64,000 nt of DNA from SXTU01 sp964496695 (GTDB taxonomy: Bacteria > Verrucomicrobiota > Verrucomicrobiia > Limisphaerales > SXTU01), in NCBI GenBank assembly GCA_964496695.1, contig CAZCBE010000008.1, forward strand, positions 1 to 64,000, given 5' to 3'. This document shows, piece by piece, positions 41,493-50,737 of this stretch (the first letter of the stretch is position 1; every line of letters starts with the position of its first letter). The position numbers were made by a program, and so were the translations under genes. The notes beneath the pieces were generated by a model. It was given only the letters and a program-made list of their open reading frames with translations, had not been told where the DNA came from and made no database searches.

Positions 41493-42854
41493 ATGACCGC
41501 CCGTCTTGTCTGCTGCCTCTTCATGGCGCTCCAGTTTGTTGCTGTGGCTGCGCCGTCGCCGATCGCTTGGAAAGCCGGCGTCGCCACGGCCGTCATCACG
41601 CCGGGGCAGGCAATGTGGATGGCCGGTTACGCCAGCCGGACAAACGTCAGCCAAGGGAAGGCGCAGGACCTCTTCGCCAAGGTGCTCGCGCTGGAGGACG
41701 AACAGGGCGGGCGGATGGTGATGGTCACGCTGGACCTTATCGGCGTGCCGCGCACGCTGCGCAAGTCACTGGAGGTGCGGGCGCAAAAGGCGTGGCAGTT
41801 GCCCCCGGAAGGCCTCTTGCTCAACGCCTCGCACACCCACAGCGGTCCGGAGTTCCGCTTCGGGCGCACTCCGGCTAACGATGGCGATTTTAAGCCGAGC
41901 TCGCTCGGCGACACTTACGGTCGCGACTTGGAGGAGAAGCTCTTCCGGCTCATCGGCACCGCGCTCGCCGGTCGCGCACCCGCCCGGCTGGCCTACAACT
42001 TCGCCCGCTGTGGCGTGGCCATGAACCGCCGGCTGCCGACCGGGGATGGCTACAAGAACAGCCCGAATCCCGCCGGGCCGGTGGATCACGAGGTGCCCGT
42101 GCTGCGCGTTGAGGGTGCGGACGGCAAGCTGATGGCCGTTCTCTTCGGCTATGCATGCCACAATACGACGCTGGCCCTTTATCAGTTCAGCGGCGACTAC
42201 GCGGGCTTTGCGCAGCAATACTTCGAGGCGGATCACCCCGGCACGGTGGCCCTGTTCATGAACGGCTGCAGCGGCGACCAGAATCCCTATCCTCGCGGCA
42301 CCGTGGAACTCGCGCAACGGCATGGGCGTTCCCTCGCCACTGCCGTCGAGGCCGCGCTCAGCACCACGCTCCGGGCGGTGAATGGTCCGCTGCGCAGCGC
42401 GCTTTCCGAGATCAACCTGGATTACGCACCAGCTCCGACGCGCGAGGAATTCAAGGCACGCCTCGCCTCGAAGGACAAATACGAGGCCGCGCACGCCAGG
42501 CGGATGCTGGACCGGTTGGAGCACGGCGAAAATCTCCCGACGCAGTATCCTTACCCGGTGCAAGTCGTGCATTTCGGTGACGCGCTCACGCTGGTGGCCC
42601 TCGGGGGTGAGACGGTCGTGGACTTTTCGCTGCGGTTGAAGAAGGAACTGGCCGGTCCCGCCGTCTGGGTCGCGGGCTATTCCAATGACGTGATGGCCTA
42701 CATCCCCAGCCTGCGAGTGATGCAGGAAGGCGGCTACGAAGCAGGCGGAGCCATGCGATTCAGCGTGACACATCCGGGACCCTGGGCGCTGTCCACGGAG
42801 GACCGCATCATCGGCCAGGTGAACCAGCTCAACCTGAAGCTGAAATCCAAATGA
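41493..42854 (+). CDS. Neutral/alkaline ceramidase-like secreted protein (N-terminal domain)
   Basis: A 453-residue protein with a signal peptide (TARLVCCLFMALQFVAVAA). It resembles the N-terminal catalytic domain of neutral/alkaline ceramidases, zinc amidases that cleave ceramide. WKAGVATAVITPGQAMWMAGY, NASHTHSGPEF (zinc-ligand His pair), GYACHNTTL and MNGCSGDQNPYPRG are all recognisable. It is shorter than full ceramidases and the C-terminal domain is not evident. In Planctomycetes and Verrucomicrobiota this family is abundant and rarely tested, so substrates other than ceramide are possible. Its TGA overlaps an ATG at 42851 of the next gene by four bases. ATG 41493 begins the signal peptide. 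Confidence 0.85.
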   Translation: MTARLVCCLFMALQFVAVAAPSPIAWKAGVATAVITPGQAMWMAGYASRTNVSQGKAQDLFAKVLALEDEQGGRMVMVTLDLIGVPRTLRKSLEVRAQKAWQLPPEGLLLNASHTHSGPEFRFGRTPANDGDFKPSSLGDTYGRDLEEKLFRLIGTALAGRAPARLAYNFARCGVAMNRRLPTGDGYKNSPNPAGPVDHEVPVLRVEGADGKLMAVLFGYACHNTTLALYQFSGDYAGFAQQYFEADHPGTVALFMNGCSGDQNPYPRGTVELAQRHGRSLATAVEAALSTTLRAVNGPLRSALSEINLDYAPAPTREEFKARLASKDKYEAAHARRMLDRLEHGENLPTQYPYPVQVVHFGDALTLVALGGETVVDFSLRLKKELAGPAVWVAGYSNDVMAYIPSLRVMQEGGYEAGGAMRFSVTHPGPWALSTEDRIIGQVNQLNLKLKSK

Positions 42855-42961
42855 TCCGAAGGGCGGACCGCCAGGGACGATTGGATGGAGCCGGCTGCAT
42901 TCCGTCCGGCACGGGATTTTTCCGGCTTCCCACCCGCCCCGGTTTGCAACAACTTTGGCCC

Positions 42962-45900
42962 ATGAGTTTCAGACCCGTCGTATTTCTGGCCCTGGCGATC
43001 TTCATCGCCTCCCCAATGCTGATTCCGGTGGTCGCCCAGCCCGCGCCCAAGACGCGCGTCACCTACTCGGAGGCCTATGGCAAGAACGGTGCGCAGCCGG
43101 AACTGACCGCGAAGGACCTGCCGCGCTTTCCCGCCGTCGAGCCGGCGAAGGCGCTCGAAACCTTCCAGGTCAAAAAGGGATTCCGCCTCGAACTTGTCGC
43201 CGCCGAGCCGCTGGTGAACAGCCCGGTCACGATGGCCTTTGACGAGAACAGCCGGCTCTATGTGGTCGAGATGATTGACTACTCCGAACGGCGCGATGAG
43301 AACCCGCACGCGGGTCGCGTCCGTCTGCTGGAAGATACGGACGGTGACGGCAAGTTCGACAAGTCCACGATCTTCGCGGACAACCTGCCCTGGCCCACCG
43401 CGATCATCTGCTACAATGGCGGGGTCTTCGTCGGTGCGACCCCGGACATCCTCTGGCTCAAGGACACCACCGGCGACGGCAAGGCCGACGAGCGCAAGGT
43501 GGTTTTCACCGGCTTCGGCAGCGGGGCCACGCGGCTGAACGTGCAGGCGCTCATCAACTCGTTCAACTGGGGCTTGGACAACCGCATCCACGGCGCAACA
43601 GGACCCATCGGCGGCAACGAGGTGAAATCCACCGGCACCAACGCGGGGCCGGCGCTTGATCTGCGCGGGCGGGATTTCAACTTTGATCCCCGGAGCATGC
43701 GGATGCAGCCCGAGTCCGGCGGCGGGCAATACGGGCTCTCCTTCGACAGCGTGGGCCGCAAGTTCGTGTGCAGCAACAGCGACCATTTGCAGATGGTGCT
43801 CTTCGATGTGGGCTATGGCGGACGCAACCCGGCCTTCGCGATGCCCAGCCCACGCGTGAGTATTGCAGCGGATGGTCCGGCGGCGGAGGTCTTCCGCCTC
43901 AGCCCCGACGAACCGTGGCGCATCGTGCGGACGCGCTGGCGTATCAGCGGCGTGGTGCCCGGGATGGTCGAGGGCGGCGGACGCGTCTCCGGCTACTTCA
44001 CCGGGGCGACGGGCGCGACGATCTACCGCGGCAACGCCTACGGGCCGGAGTTCGTGGATAATGCCTTCATTGGGGACGCGGGCGGCAACTTGGTGCACCG
44101 GAAAGTGCTTTCACCCAATGGGGTCCTGCTCACCGCGAAGCGCCCCGCGGACGAGCAAGGCATCGAGTTCCTCGCCTCGCGCGACACCTGGTTTCGCCCG
44201 GTGCATTTCCAGAACGCGCCGGACGGCTGCCTCTACATCGCGGACATGTATCGCGAAGTCATCGAGCATCCGTGGTCCATCCCCGAGGCCATCAAGAAGC
44301 ACATTGACCTCAACAGCGGCAATGACCGGGGCCGTATCTACCGCATTGTGCCGGAGAACTTCCAGCAGCCCAAGCTGCCCAAGCTCGGCACCGCCACGAC
44401 CGCCCAGCTCGTCGCCAATCTCGAAAGCTCCAACGGCTGGACGCGCGACACCGCCGCGCGCCTGCTCTACGAACGGCAGGACCGCCGGGCCGTCCCCGCG
44501 CTGGAGACGCTCTACGACCGGACCAAGTCCGCGCTCACGCGGATTCACGTGCTGTATGCTCTGACCGGCTTGTTCGCGCTGGACACCAAGCATGTGCTCG
44601 GGGCGCTGGCCGACCACGACGAGCGGGTGCGGGAGCATGCGGTGAAGCTCGCGGAAGCCGGATTGGAAGGCGGGAAAGGGAGCGGGCCGCTCGGGGCGAA
44701 GCTGCTCGGCATGGCCGGAGAAATCTCACCGCGCGTGCGCTTCCAACTCGCGCTGTCGCTCGGCGCGGTGCGCAGCCCGTCCCAGCCGGCGGCGCTCGCC
44801 GAACTGATCAAGCATGACATGGACAGTCCCTGGATGCGCGCGGCCGTGCTCAGTTCCCTGGGCAACGGCGGCGGCGAGGTGTTTGCCACGCTGGTGCGTG
44901 ATGTGCGCTTTCGTTCGCAGCCCGGCAGCGCGGAATTCCTCCGCCAGCTCGCTGAAATGATCGGGGCGCGGAACAGCTACGCCGAGGCGCGGCCAGTGCT
45001 CGAGTTTGCGGCCAAGCCCGATCCCGCCGCACCGGTGGCCGTCTGGGTGCGGGCGTTGGGCGATGGGGCCGCGCGCGCGGGCACCTCGCTCACCGCGCTG
45101 GACAAGCTCAGTTTTCTCAAAGGCGTCTTCGCCAGTGCCGCCCAGACCGTTGGGAACGACAAGGCTCCGGAGGCCGCCCGGGTGCAGGCCGCGCAACTGC
45201 TCGCGCTCACCAGCTATGCCGAGTCGGGTGCGAAGCTCGTCCCCCTGCTGGATGCGCCCTCGGAGCCCCTGCGGCTCGCGGCCATCGCCTCGCTCGCCCG
45301 CTTCCCGGCACCGGAGGTGGGCGGTGAACTGGTCAAGCGCTGGAAAGATTTCCCGCCCCAGGCCCGCACTGATGCGCTGGCAGCCCTCACGACCCGTCCC
45401 GAGCGCGCGCTCGCGCTGCTGCAGGCTGTGGAAGCCGGCAGCGTGAAGCCGATGGAGATTCCTGTTCCCACCGTGAAAGCGCTGCAGGTAAACAAGGACA
45501 AGGCCGTGGCCGCGCTCGCCGCCAAGGTCTTCCCGCCCGCGCCGAAACCGGCGGACGTGCTCAAGACCTTCCTGCCCGCGTTCGACCTGCGAGGCGATGC
45601 CGCGCGAGGCAAGGTGACCTTCATGGAGCGCTGCGCCTCCTGCCATCGCGCCGGCAAGGACGGCTTCGCGCTCGGGCCAGACTTCGTCACCGTAAAGACC
45701 GCCGGCAAGGAAAAGCTTCTGAGCAGCATCATCGAGCCGAACACCGAGGTCGCCCCGCAGTTCATCGCCTTCCAGGTGGACACCAAGGACGGCGAAAGCT
45801 ACACCGCGCTCATCGGCAACGAGACCCCCGCCAACGTGACGTTGCGCATGGCCAGCGGCCAGGAGGTCACGCTGCCCCGCACGAAGGTGAAGGGGATGAA

Positions 45901-46006
45901 AAGCTCCGGGCAGTCGCTGATGCCTGAGGGCCTCGCCGCCGGACTGACGCCGCAGGCAATGGCGGATCTGATGGAGTTTGTGCTGACGGCGGAACCGCCG
46001 AAGTGA
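42962..46006 (+). CDS. PVC-type membrane dehydrogenase with HEAT repeats and cytochrome c
   Basis: A 1,014-residue exported protein, probably a periplasmic oxidoreductase. It has a signal peptide (SFRPVVFLALAIFIASPML). Residues from about 60 to 430 form a glucose/sorbosone-dehydrogenase-like beta-propeller (FRLELVAAEPLVNSPVTMAFDENSRLYV, GNLVHRKV-type blades). An Ala-rich helical middle region resembles HEAT repeats. The C-terminal cytochrome c domain has CASCH at residues 891-895. This architecture is a hallmark of PVC bacteria; the substrate is unknown, though sugars are plausible. An ATG at 42851 overlaps the ceramidase-like stop as ATGA and would add 37 residues, but the signal peptide favours 42962. 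A 3' inverted repeat follows. Confidence 0.9.
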   Translation: MSFRPVVFLALAIFIASPMLIPVVAQPAPKTRVTYSEAYGKNGAQPELTAKDLPRFPAVEPAKALETFQVKKGFRLELVAAEPLVNSPVTMAFDENSRLYVVEMIDYSERRDENPHAGRVRLLEDTDGDGKFDKSTIFADNLPWPTAIICYNGGVFVGATPDILWLKDTTGDGKADERKVVFTGFGSGATRLNVQALINSFNWGLDNRIHGATGPIGGNEVKSTGTNAGPALDLRGRDFNFDPRSMRMQPESGGGQYGLSFDSVGRKFVCSNSDHLQMVLFDVGYGGRNPAFAMPSPRVSIAADGPAAEVFRLSPDEPWRIVRTRWRISGVVPGMVEGGGRVSGYFTGATGATIYRGNAYGPEFVDNAFIGDAGGNLVHRKVLSPNGVLLTAKRPADEQGIEFLASRDTWFRPVHFQNAPDGCLYIADMYREVIEHPWSIPEAIKKHIDLNSGNDRGRIYRIVPENFQQPKLPKLGTATTAQLVANLESSNGWTRDTAARLLYERQDRRAVPALETLYDRTKSALTRIHVLYALTGLFALDTKHVLGALADHDERVREHAVKLAEAGLEGGKGSGPLGAKLLGMAGEISPRVRFQLALSLGAVRSPSQPAALAELIKHDMDSPWMRAAVLSSLGNGGGEVFATLVRDVRFRSQPGSAEFLRQLAEMIGARNSYAEARPVLEFAAKPDPAAPVAVWVRALGDGAARAGTSLTALDKLSFLKGVFASAAQTVGNDKAPEAARVQAAQLLALTSYAESGAKLVPLLDAPSEPLRLAAIASLARFPAPEVGGELVKRWKDFPPQARTDALAALTTRPERALALLQAVEAGSVKPMEIPVPTVKALQVNKDKAVAALAAKVFPPAPKPADVLKTFLPAFDLRGDAARGKVTFMERCASCHRAGKDGFALGPDFVTVKTAGKEKLLSSIIEPNTEVAPQFIAFQVDTKDGESYTALIGNETPANVTLRMASGQEVTLPRTKVKGMKSSGQSLMPEGLAAGLTPQAMADLMEFVLTAEPPK

Positions 46007-46012
46007 GGGAAG

Positions 46013-46101
46013 AGTTCAGTCATCAGTAACCAGTAGTCAGTGAACCGTCGGAGTCGCCGCAACCTTCACTGGTTGCTGGACACTGATTACTGGTGACTGA
46101 A
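46013..46101. repeat. Inverted repeat after the PVC dehydrogenase gene
   Basis: Arms GTTCAGTCATCAGTAACCAG (from 46013) and CAGTAATCAGTG-type sequence (46080-46101, reverse complement) pair imperfectly. They could form a hairpin terminator between this gene and gdh. Related sequence, AGTAGTCAGTGTTCAG, occurs at about 62200-62225. Confidence 0.55.
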
Positions 46102-46150
46102 CACTGATCCCCGGCTTGCATCCCCCGCCCGGACTCCTTCACCCTTTGCC

Positions 46151-47407
46151 ATGCACGTTTACGACCACCCCACCTTCCACATGGCCTGCCAGCAGTTCGA
46201 TCTGGTGGCGGAGCGATTGGACATTCCCGTCAACGAGCGTGACCGGCTGAAGTATCCGAAGCGCGCGCTCACCGTCGCCGTGCCGGTGCGGCGCGATGAC
46301 GGCAAGGTGGAGGTGTTCGCCGGCTATCGCGTGCAGCATCACCTCGCGCTTGGACCCACCAAGGGCGGCATGCGCTACCATCCCGACGTGACGGTTGGCG
46401 AGGTCGCCGCGCTGGCCATGTGGATGAGCTGGAAGTGCGCGCTCATGAACCTGCCTTACGGCGGGGCGAAGGGGGGCGTGGCCTGTGATCCCACGCAGAT
46501 GTCCGTTGGCGAACTGGAGCGGCTCACCCGGCGCTTCACGCAGGAACTCATCGGCTTCATCGGACCACAGATTGACATTCCTGCGCCGGACCTCGGCACC
46601 AATGAGCAGGTCATGGCGTGGATGATGGACACGTATTCGGTCCACGCCGGACACGCCACGCCGGCCGTCGTCACGGGCAAGCCCGTGGCCATAGGCGGCT
46701 CGCTGGGCCGTCGCGAGGCGACCGGCCGCGGCGTCAGCTACCTCGCCAACCGCGCAATGGACACCATCGGTCTGAACGCGAATCAGGCGACCGCCGTCGT
46801 CCAGGGTTTTGGCAACGTCGGCTCGGTCGCCGCCTTCTCGCTCGCGCGCTATGGCGTGAAGATCATCGCGGTGAGCGACGCCTACGGCGGCACCTTCAAC
46901 GCGCGCGGGCTGGACCTGGGCAAGCTGCAGGACCACGTCACGCGCACGAAGTCTGTCGCGCATTTCCCCGAAGGCGAGACCATCACCAACGAGCAGTTGC
47001 TGATCACGCCATGTGACATTCTGGTGCCGGCCGCCATGGAGCGCCAGATCACGGCCGCGAACGTAAACCAGATCCAGTGCCGCATCATCGCCGAGGGCGC
47101 GAATGGCCCGACCACGCCCGAGGCAGACCTGGTGCTGGACCAGCGCCCGGACATCTTCCTGATCCCCGACATCCTCTGCAACGCGGGCGGCGTGGTGGTG
47201 AGCTACTTCGAGTGGGTGCAGGACCTGCAAAGCTTTTTCTGGAGCGAGTCGGAAATCACCGACAAGCTCTTCCGTCTGCTGGAAAATGCCTTCACGCAGA
47301 CGCTGGCCCTGAGCCGGAAGCAGAACATCTCCATGCGCATGGCCGCGCTCTCGCTGGGCGTCGCCCGCGTTCGTGAGGCGAAGCGGCTGCGCGGGCTGTT
47401 TCCGTGA
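46151..47407 (+). CDS. gdhA: Glu/Leu/Phe/Val dehydrogenase (glutamate dehydrogenase type)
   Basis: A 418-residue cytoplasmic enzyme interconverting glutamate and 2-oxoglutarate plus ammonium, linking carbon and nitrogen metabolism. It has the substrate-binding GPTKGGMRYHPDV, the catalytic Lys in PYGGAKGGV, and the nucleotide-binding GFGNVGS near residues 219-225. IGGSLGRREATGRGVSY is the expected linker. The length is that of small hexameric enzymes. Leucine or phenylalanine dehydrogenases share the fold, and the substrate cannot be fully settled from motifs, though the length and the RREATGRGV context favour glutamate. ATG 46151 is the start. The next gene begins 9 bases after its stop. Confidence 0.92.
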   Translation: MHVYDHPTFHMACQQFDLVAERLDIPVNERDRLKYPKRALTVAVPVRRDDGKVEVFAGYRVQHHLALGPTKGGMRYHPDVTVGEVAALAMWMSWKCALMNLPYGGAKGGVACDPTQMSVGELERLTRRFTQELIGFIGPQIDIPAPDLGTNEQVMAWMMDTYSVHAGHATPAVVTGKPVAIGGSLGRREATGRGVSYLANRAMDTIGLNANQATAVVQGFGNVGSVAAFSLARYGVKIIAVSDAYGGTFNARGLDLGKLQDHVTRTKSVAHFPEGETITNEQLLITPCDILVPAAMERQITAANVNQIQCRIIAEGANGPTTPEADLVLDQRPDIFLIPDILCNAGGVVVSYFEWVQDLQSFFWSESEITDKLFRLLENAFTQTLALSRKQNISMRMAALSLGVARVREAKRLRGLFP

Positions 47408-47416
47408 GCTGCGCTT

Positions 47417-50317
47417 GTGGCCAGCGGACTTTGGTCCGCTCCACCCCGCTTAATCCTACTCACTCACTACTATCCCGCGTTGTTCATCCTGTCCCAACCC
47501 GTCTGGCTCGCCCTGCTGATTCCGCTCGGCATTCTCTGGGCGTTCTGGCCGATGCCTACGCGCCTGCTGCGGGTGCTGCGGGCGGTCACGCTTATCGGGC
47601 TGGTGCTGGCCATGGCCCAGCCGGCCATCAAGCTTCCGGACCGGGCGGGAACCGTCGTCGTCGTGGCGGACCGCAGCGACTCCATGCCGGCGGGCGCTTC
47701 GACGCAGGCGAAGGAGGCCGTGGATCTCATCCAGCGTGGCATGGGCGCGAGGGATCAGCTTGCCGTCGTGAGCTTCGGGCAGCAGACCGCCGTGGAGCAG
47801 CCGCCACAGCGCGGCGAGTTTCCCGGCTTCACCGCGCAGGTCGGGGCGGACGCCTCGAATCTCGCTGACGCGCTCGACTCCGCGCTCGCCCTCATCCCGC
47901 CGGCCGCACCCGGCCGCATCCTCATCGTCTCGGACGGCAAGTGGACTGGTCGCGACCCGCTCGCCGCTGCTGCGCGTGCGGCCGGCCGCGGCATCGCGAT
48001 GGACCACCGCCTCCTCTCGCGTCCGGGCGTCAACGACCTGGCCATCCAGTCGTTCCAGACGCCGGAAACCGTCCTGCCGGGACAGGCCTATATCATGACG
48101 GCGTGGGTGCAGTCGCCCGTGGAACAGACCATCGAGTATCAGCTTGTGCGGGGCAGCACCGTCATCGCCTCGGGTAAGAAGGAAGTTCCGGCCGGGCGCT
48201 CGCGCATGTTGTTCCGTGACCGCGCCACCATCCCCGGCACGTCACAGTATGAACTGACCCTGAAGTCCGCCGCCACCGATCCCGTGCCGGAGAACAATCT
48301 CGCCCGTGCGCTGGTAGGTGTGCGGGGGCCGAAGCCCTTGCTCGTGCTCTCCCAGTCCGCCGAATCCGGCTACGTTCAGCTCCTGCGCAAGGGCCGCGTG
48401 GATCTCGACGTGCGCACACCGGCCGAGACGCGTTGGACGCTGGAGGAACTTTCGCGCTACTCCGCCGTGGTCATTGAGAACGTCATGGCCGGCCAGGTGG
48501 GCAGCGCAGGCATGGAAACTCTGGCCGCATGGGTCGAGACCACGGGCAGCGGCTTCATGCTGACCGGCGGCCGCAAGTCCTACGGGCCGGGCGGTTACTT
48601 CGGTTCGCCGCTGGACCGCATCCTTCCCGTGTCCATGGAAATGCGGAAGGAGCATCGCAAGCTGCAGCTCGCCATCGTCGTTGCTCTCGACCGCTCCGGC
48701 TCCATGTCGGCGCCGGCGGGCGGCGGGAAGAAGAAGATTGATCTGGCCAACATCGGCACCGTGCAGGTCCTCGACCTGCTCGGCCCGACTGATGAACTCG
48801 GCGTGATCGCGGTGGATTCCTCCGCGCACACGATGGTGGATCTCGCGGCGGTGGAGGCCGTGCGCGGGCAGCGCAGCCGCATCCTGAGCATCGAGAGCAT
48901 GGGCGGCGGCATCTTCATTTACGAAGCCCTGGCCGCCGCGTCGAAGATGGTCATGCAGGCGAAGGCGGAGACGAAGCACATCATCCTCTTCGCCGACGCC
49001 GCTGATTCAGAGGAGCCGGGCCAATACGTCGCCTTGCTGGAGAAGGTCCGTGAGGCTGGCATCACCGTCAGTGTTATCGGCATGGGCACCGAGGCGGACG
49101 TGGATGCGAACCTGCTCAAGGATATCGCGGCACGCGGCGGCGGGCAGATTTACTTCAGCAATTCGCCGGAAGAATTTCCGCGCATCTTCGCGCAGGACAC
49201 GTTCACGGTCGCGCGCAGCACCTTCATTGAGGACAAGACTCCGCTCAAGGTCACCGGCGGCTTCAGCACGCTGGGAGGGCAGGGGGACTGGCAGCCGCCC
49301 GCGCTCGGGGGCTACAACCTCACCTATCTCAAGCCCGAGGCGAACCTCGCGCTCGTTACCGGGGATGAGTTCGCCGCGCCCGCCGTCGCCGCGTGGCAGG
49401 TGGGCAGCGGTCGCGTGCTCGCCTTCACCGGCGAGGCGGATGGCAAATATGCCGGCGACCTGGCCAAGTGGGGCAGCGTCGGCGATTTCCATGCCACGCT
49501 CGCGCGCTGGACGGCAGGCGAGCAGCCCACGTTGCCCGAGAACATGCTGCTCACGCAGGAGGTGCGGGATGGCGCGTGCTTCGTGCAGCTCCACCTCGAC
49601 CCGGAGCGCACGAACGAACCCTTCGCCACCCCGCCGCGCGTCAAAGTCCTGCACGGCCTGCCCGGCAGCCCGCCGGCGAAGCTGAACCTGCCCATGCAGT
49701 GGAAATCCGCCGACCTCCTCGAAGCGGTCATTTCCATCCGGGGTCGTGAGACGGCGCTGAACACCGTGGAAATCCCCGGTCTCAATCCGGTCTCCCTCCC
49801 GCCGGTGTGCCTGATGTATTCCCCCGAGTTCGCACCAGAGCAGGCGGGTCGTGGTCGCGTCACGCTGGAGAAGCTCAGCGCCACCACCAGCGGTGAGGCG
49901 CGCGTGGACCTGCCGGGAATATGGAAGGTGCTGCCGAGCAAACCGCAGTTTGTGGACCTGGCCGTCTGGCTCGTTATCCTCTCGTTGCTCGTCTATCTCC
50001 TCGAAATCTTCGAGCGTCGCACCGGCTGGCTGACCCCTCGTAGCCGCCGACGTGAGGAGGCGGACCCCGTGCCCGCCCAAAGCACCGCTCCCGCCCCAAG
50101 CAAACCCTCCGCCCTCGACCTCATCGTGTGGCGTCGCCAGAAGCAGGCGTCGGGAGCCGCCGCTGCCCCCGGAGCGCCGGGCGTGAGCCGGCCGACGGGC
50201 GAGCCGAAACCCAAGCCGGCCGAGGCTGAAGCTGCCGGCGGAACCGGCCCCGCCAGCCAGTTGGAAGCCCTCCGCCTCGCCCGCAAGCGCGCGCAGGACC
50301 GGCGGGGAAAAGAGTGA
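47417..50317 (+). CDS. Membrane protein with two von Willebrand A domains
   Basis: A 966-residue protein (945 if TTG 47480 is used). Hydrophobic N-terminal segments (VWLALLIPLGILWAFW, then LLRVLRAVTLIGLVLAMAQ) anchor it. VWA domain 1 has DRSDS (Asp85), and VWA domain 2 has DRSGS (Asp425), both DxSxS metal-ion-dependent adhesion sites. Between them are a beta-rich domain and a class I glutamine amidotransferase-like region (residues about 290-410). A C-terminal transmembrane helix (FVDLAVWLVILSLLVYLLEI) precedes a Pro/Ala-rich tail. This architecture is common in PVC bacteria but unexplained; roles in surface complexes are possible. The GTG at 47417 is only 9 bases after gdhA, and no ribosome-binding site decides the start. 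Confidence 0.85.
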   Translation: MASGLWSAPPRLILLTHYYPALFILSQPVWLALLIPLGILWAFWPMPTRLLRVLRAVTLIGLVLAMAQPAIKLPDRAGTVVVVADRSDSMPAGASTQAKEAVDLIQRGMGARDQLAVVSFGQQTAVEQPPQRGEFPGFTAQVGADASNLADALDSALALIPPAAPGRILIVSDGKWTGRDPLAAAARAAGRGIAMDHRLLSRPGVNDLAIQSFQTPETVLPGQAYIMTAWVQSPVEQTIEYQLVRGSTVIASGKKEVPAGRSRMLFRDRATIPGTSQYELTLKSAATDPVPENNLARALVGVRGPKPLLVLSQSAESGYVQLLRKGRVDLDVRTPAETRWTLEELSRYSAVVIENVMAGQVGSAGMETLAAWVETTGSGFMLTGGRKSYGPGGYFGSPLDRILPVSMEMRKEHRKLQLAIVVALDRSGSMSAPAGGGKKKIDLANIGTVQVLDLLGPTDELGVIAVDSSAHTMVDLAAVEAVRGQRSRILSIESMGGGIFIYEALAAASKMVMQAKAETKHIILFADAADSEEPGQYVALLEKVREAGITVSVIGMGTEADVDANLLKDIAARGGGQIYFSNSPEEFPRIFAQDTFTVARSTFIEDKTPLKVTGGFSTLGGQGDWQPPALGGYNLTYLKPEANLALVTGDEFAAPAVAAWQVGSGRVLAFTGEADGKYAGDLAKWGSVGDFHATLARWTAGEQPTLPENMLLTQEVRDGACFVQLHLDPERTNEPFATPPRVKVLHGLPGSPPAKLNLPMQWKSADLLEAVISIRGRETALNTVEIPGLNPVSLPPVCLMYSPEFAPEQAGRGRVTLEKLSATTSGEARVDLPGIWKVLPSKPQFVDLAVWLVILSLLVYLLEIFERRTGWLTPRSRRREEADPVPAQSTAPAPSKPSALDLIVWRRQKQASGAAAAPGAPGVSRPTGEPKPKPAEAEAAGGTGPASQLEALRLARKRAQDRRGKE

Positions 50318-50361
50318 GGACAATCGCTGTAATGGCCGAAGAGGACCGCGCCGCACATCTT

Positions 50362-50406
50362 CTCCCTCTCCCTTCCTCGGAGGAGGGGAGAGGGTTGGGG
50401 TGAGGG
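50362..50406 (+). repeat. 46-bp hairpin repeat, copy 2
   Basis: Apparently identical to the segment at 27275-27320. It lies about 45 bases after the VWA gene and may act as its terminator. Immediately downstream is the CCGACTTGCA ... GGGAATTGTATGAGCC segment shared with the left edge of the window. Confidence 0.6.
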
Positions 50407-50489
50407 GTGCCGTCCGGCGGCAGGCTGCCGACTTGCACTGGGAATTGTATGAGCCGAAACCATGCAGTTGAAATCGGACCGACCGCTTC

Positions 50490-50610
50490 AACGCAAAGAC
50501 GCAGAGGACGCAAAGAGGCGCGGAGAGACAGCTTGCGAAGGCCATCAAAAGGTGAAGCGAACGGATGGGTCCAACTCTGCGTTCCTCAGCGTTCTCTGCG
50601 TCTCTGCGTT
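50490..50610. repeat. Imperfect inverted repeat upstream of giant kinase
   Basis: AACGCAAAGACGCAGAGGA-type sequence from 50490 is matched, in reverse, by CTCTGCGTTC...TCTGCGTT at 50575-50610. This is a low-complexity intergenic repeat. The remaining stretch to 50737 holds a TTGACA at 50686 with no matching -10 box; nothing more is assignable. Confidence 0.5.
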
Positions 50611-50737
50611 AGTGGGATCGCCACTTTCAACTGCATCGTCCCGGATGAGGCTGCGTTTGGCCTCCGTTCCGCCCGCACTCACGGTTTGACACTACCCGCT
50701 GCCCGTCACACGCTTGCGCCCGAAGTCAACGCACGGC

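Noticed and set aside
50686..50714. A sigma-70 promoter with TTGACA at 50686
   Set aside because: No usable -10 box follows at 16-18 bases.
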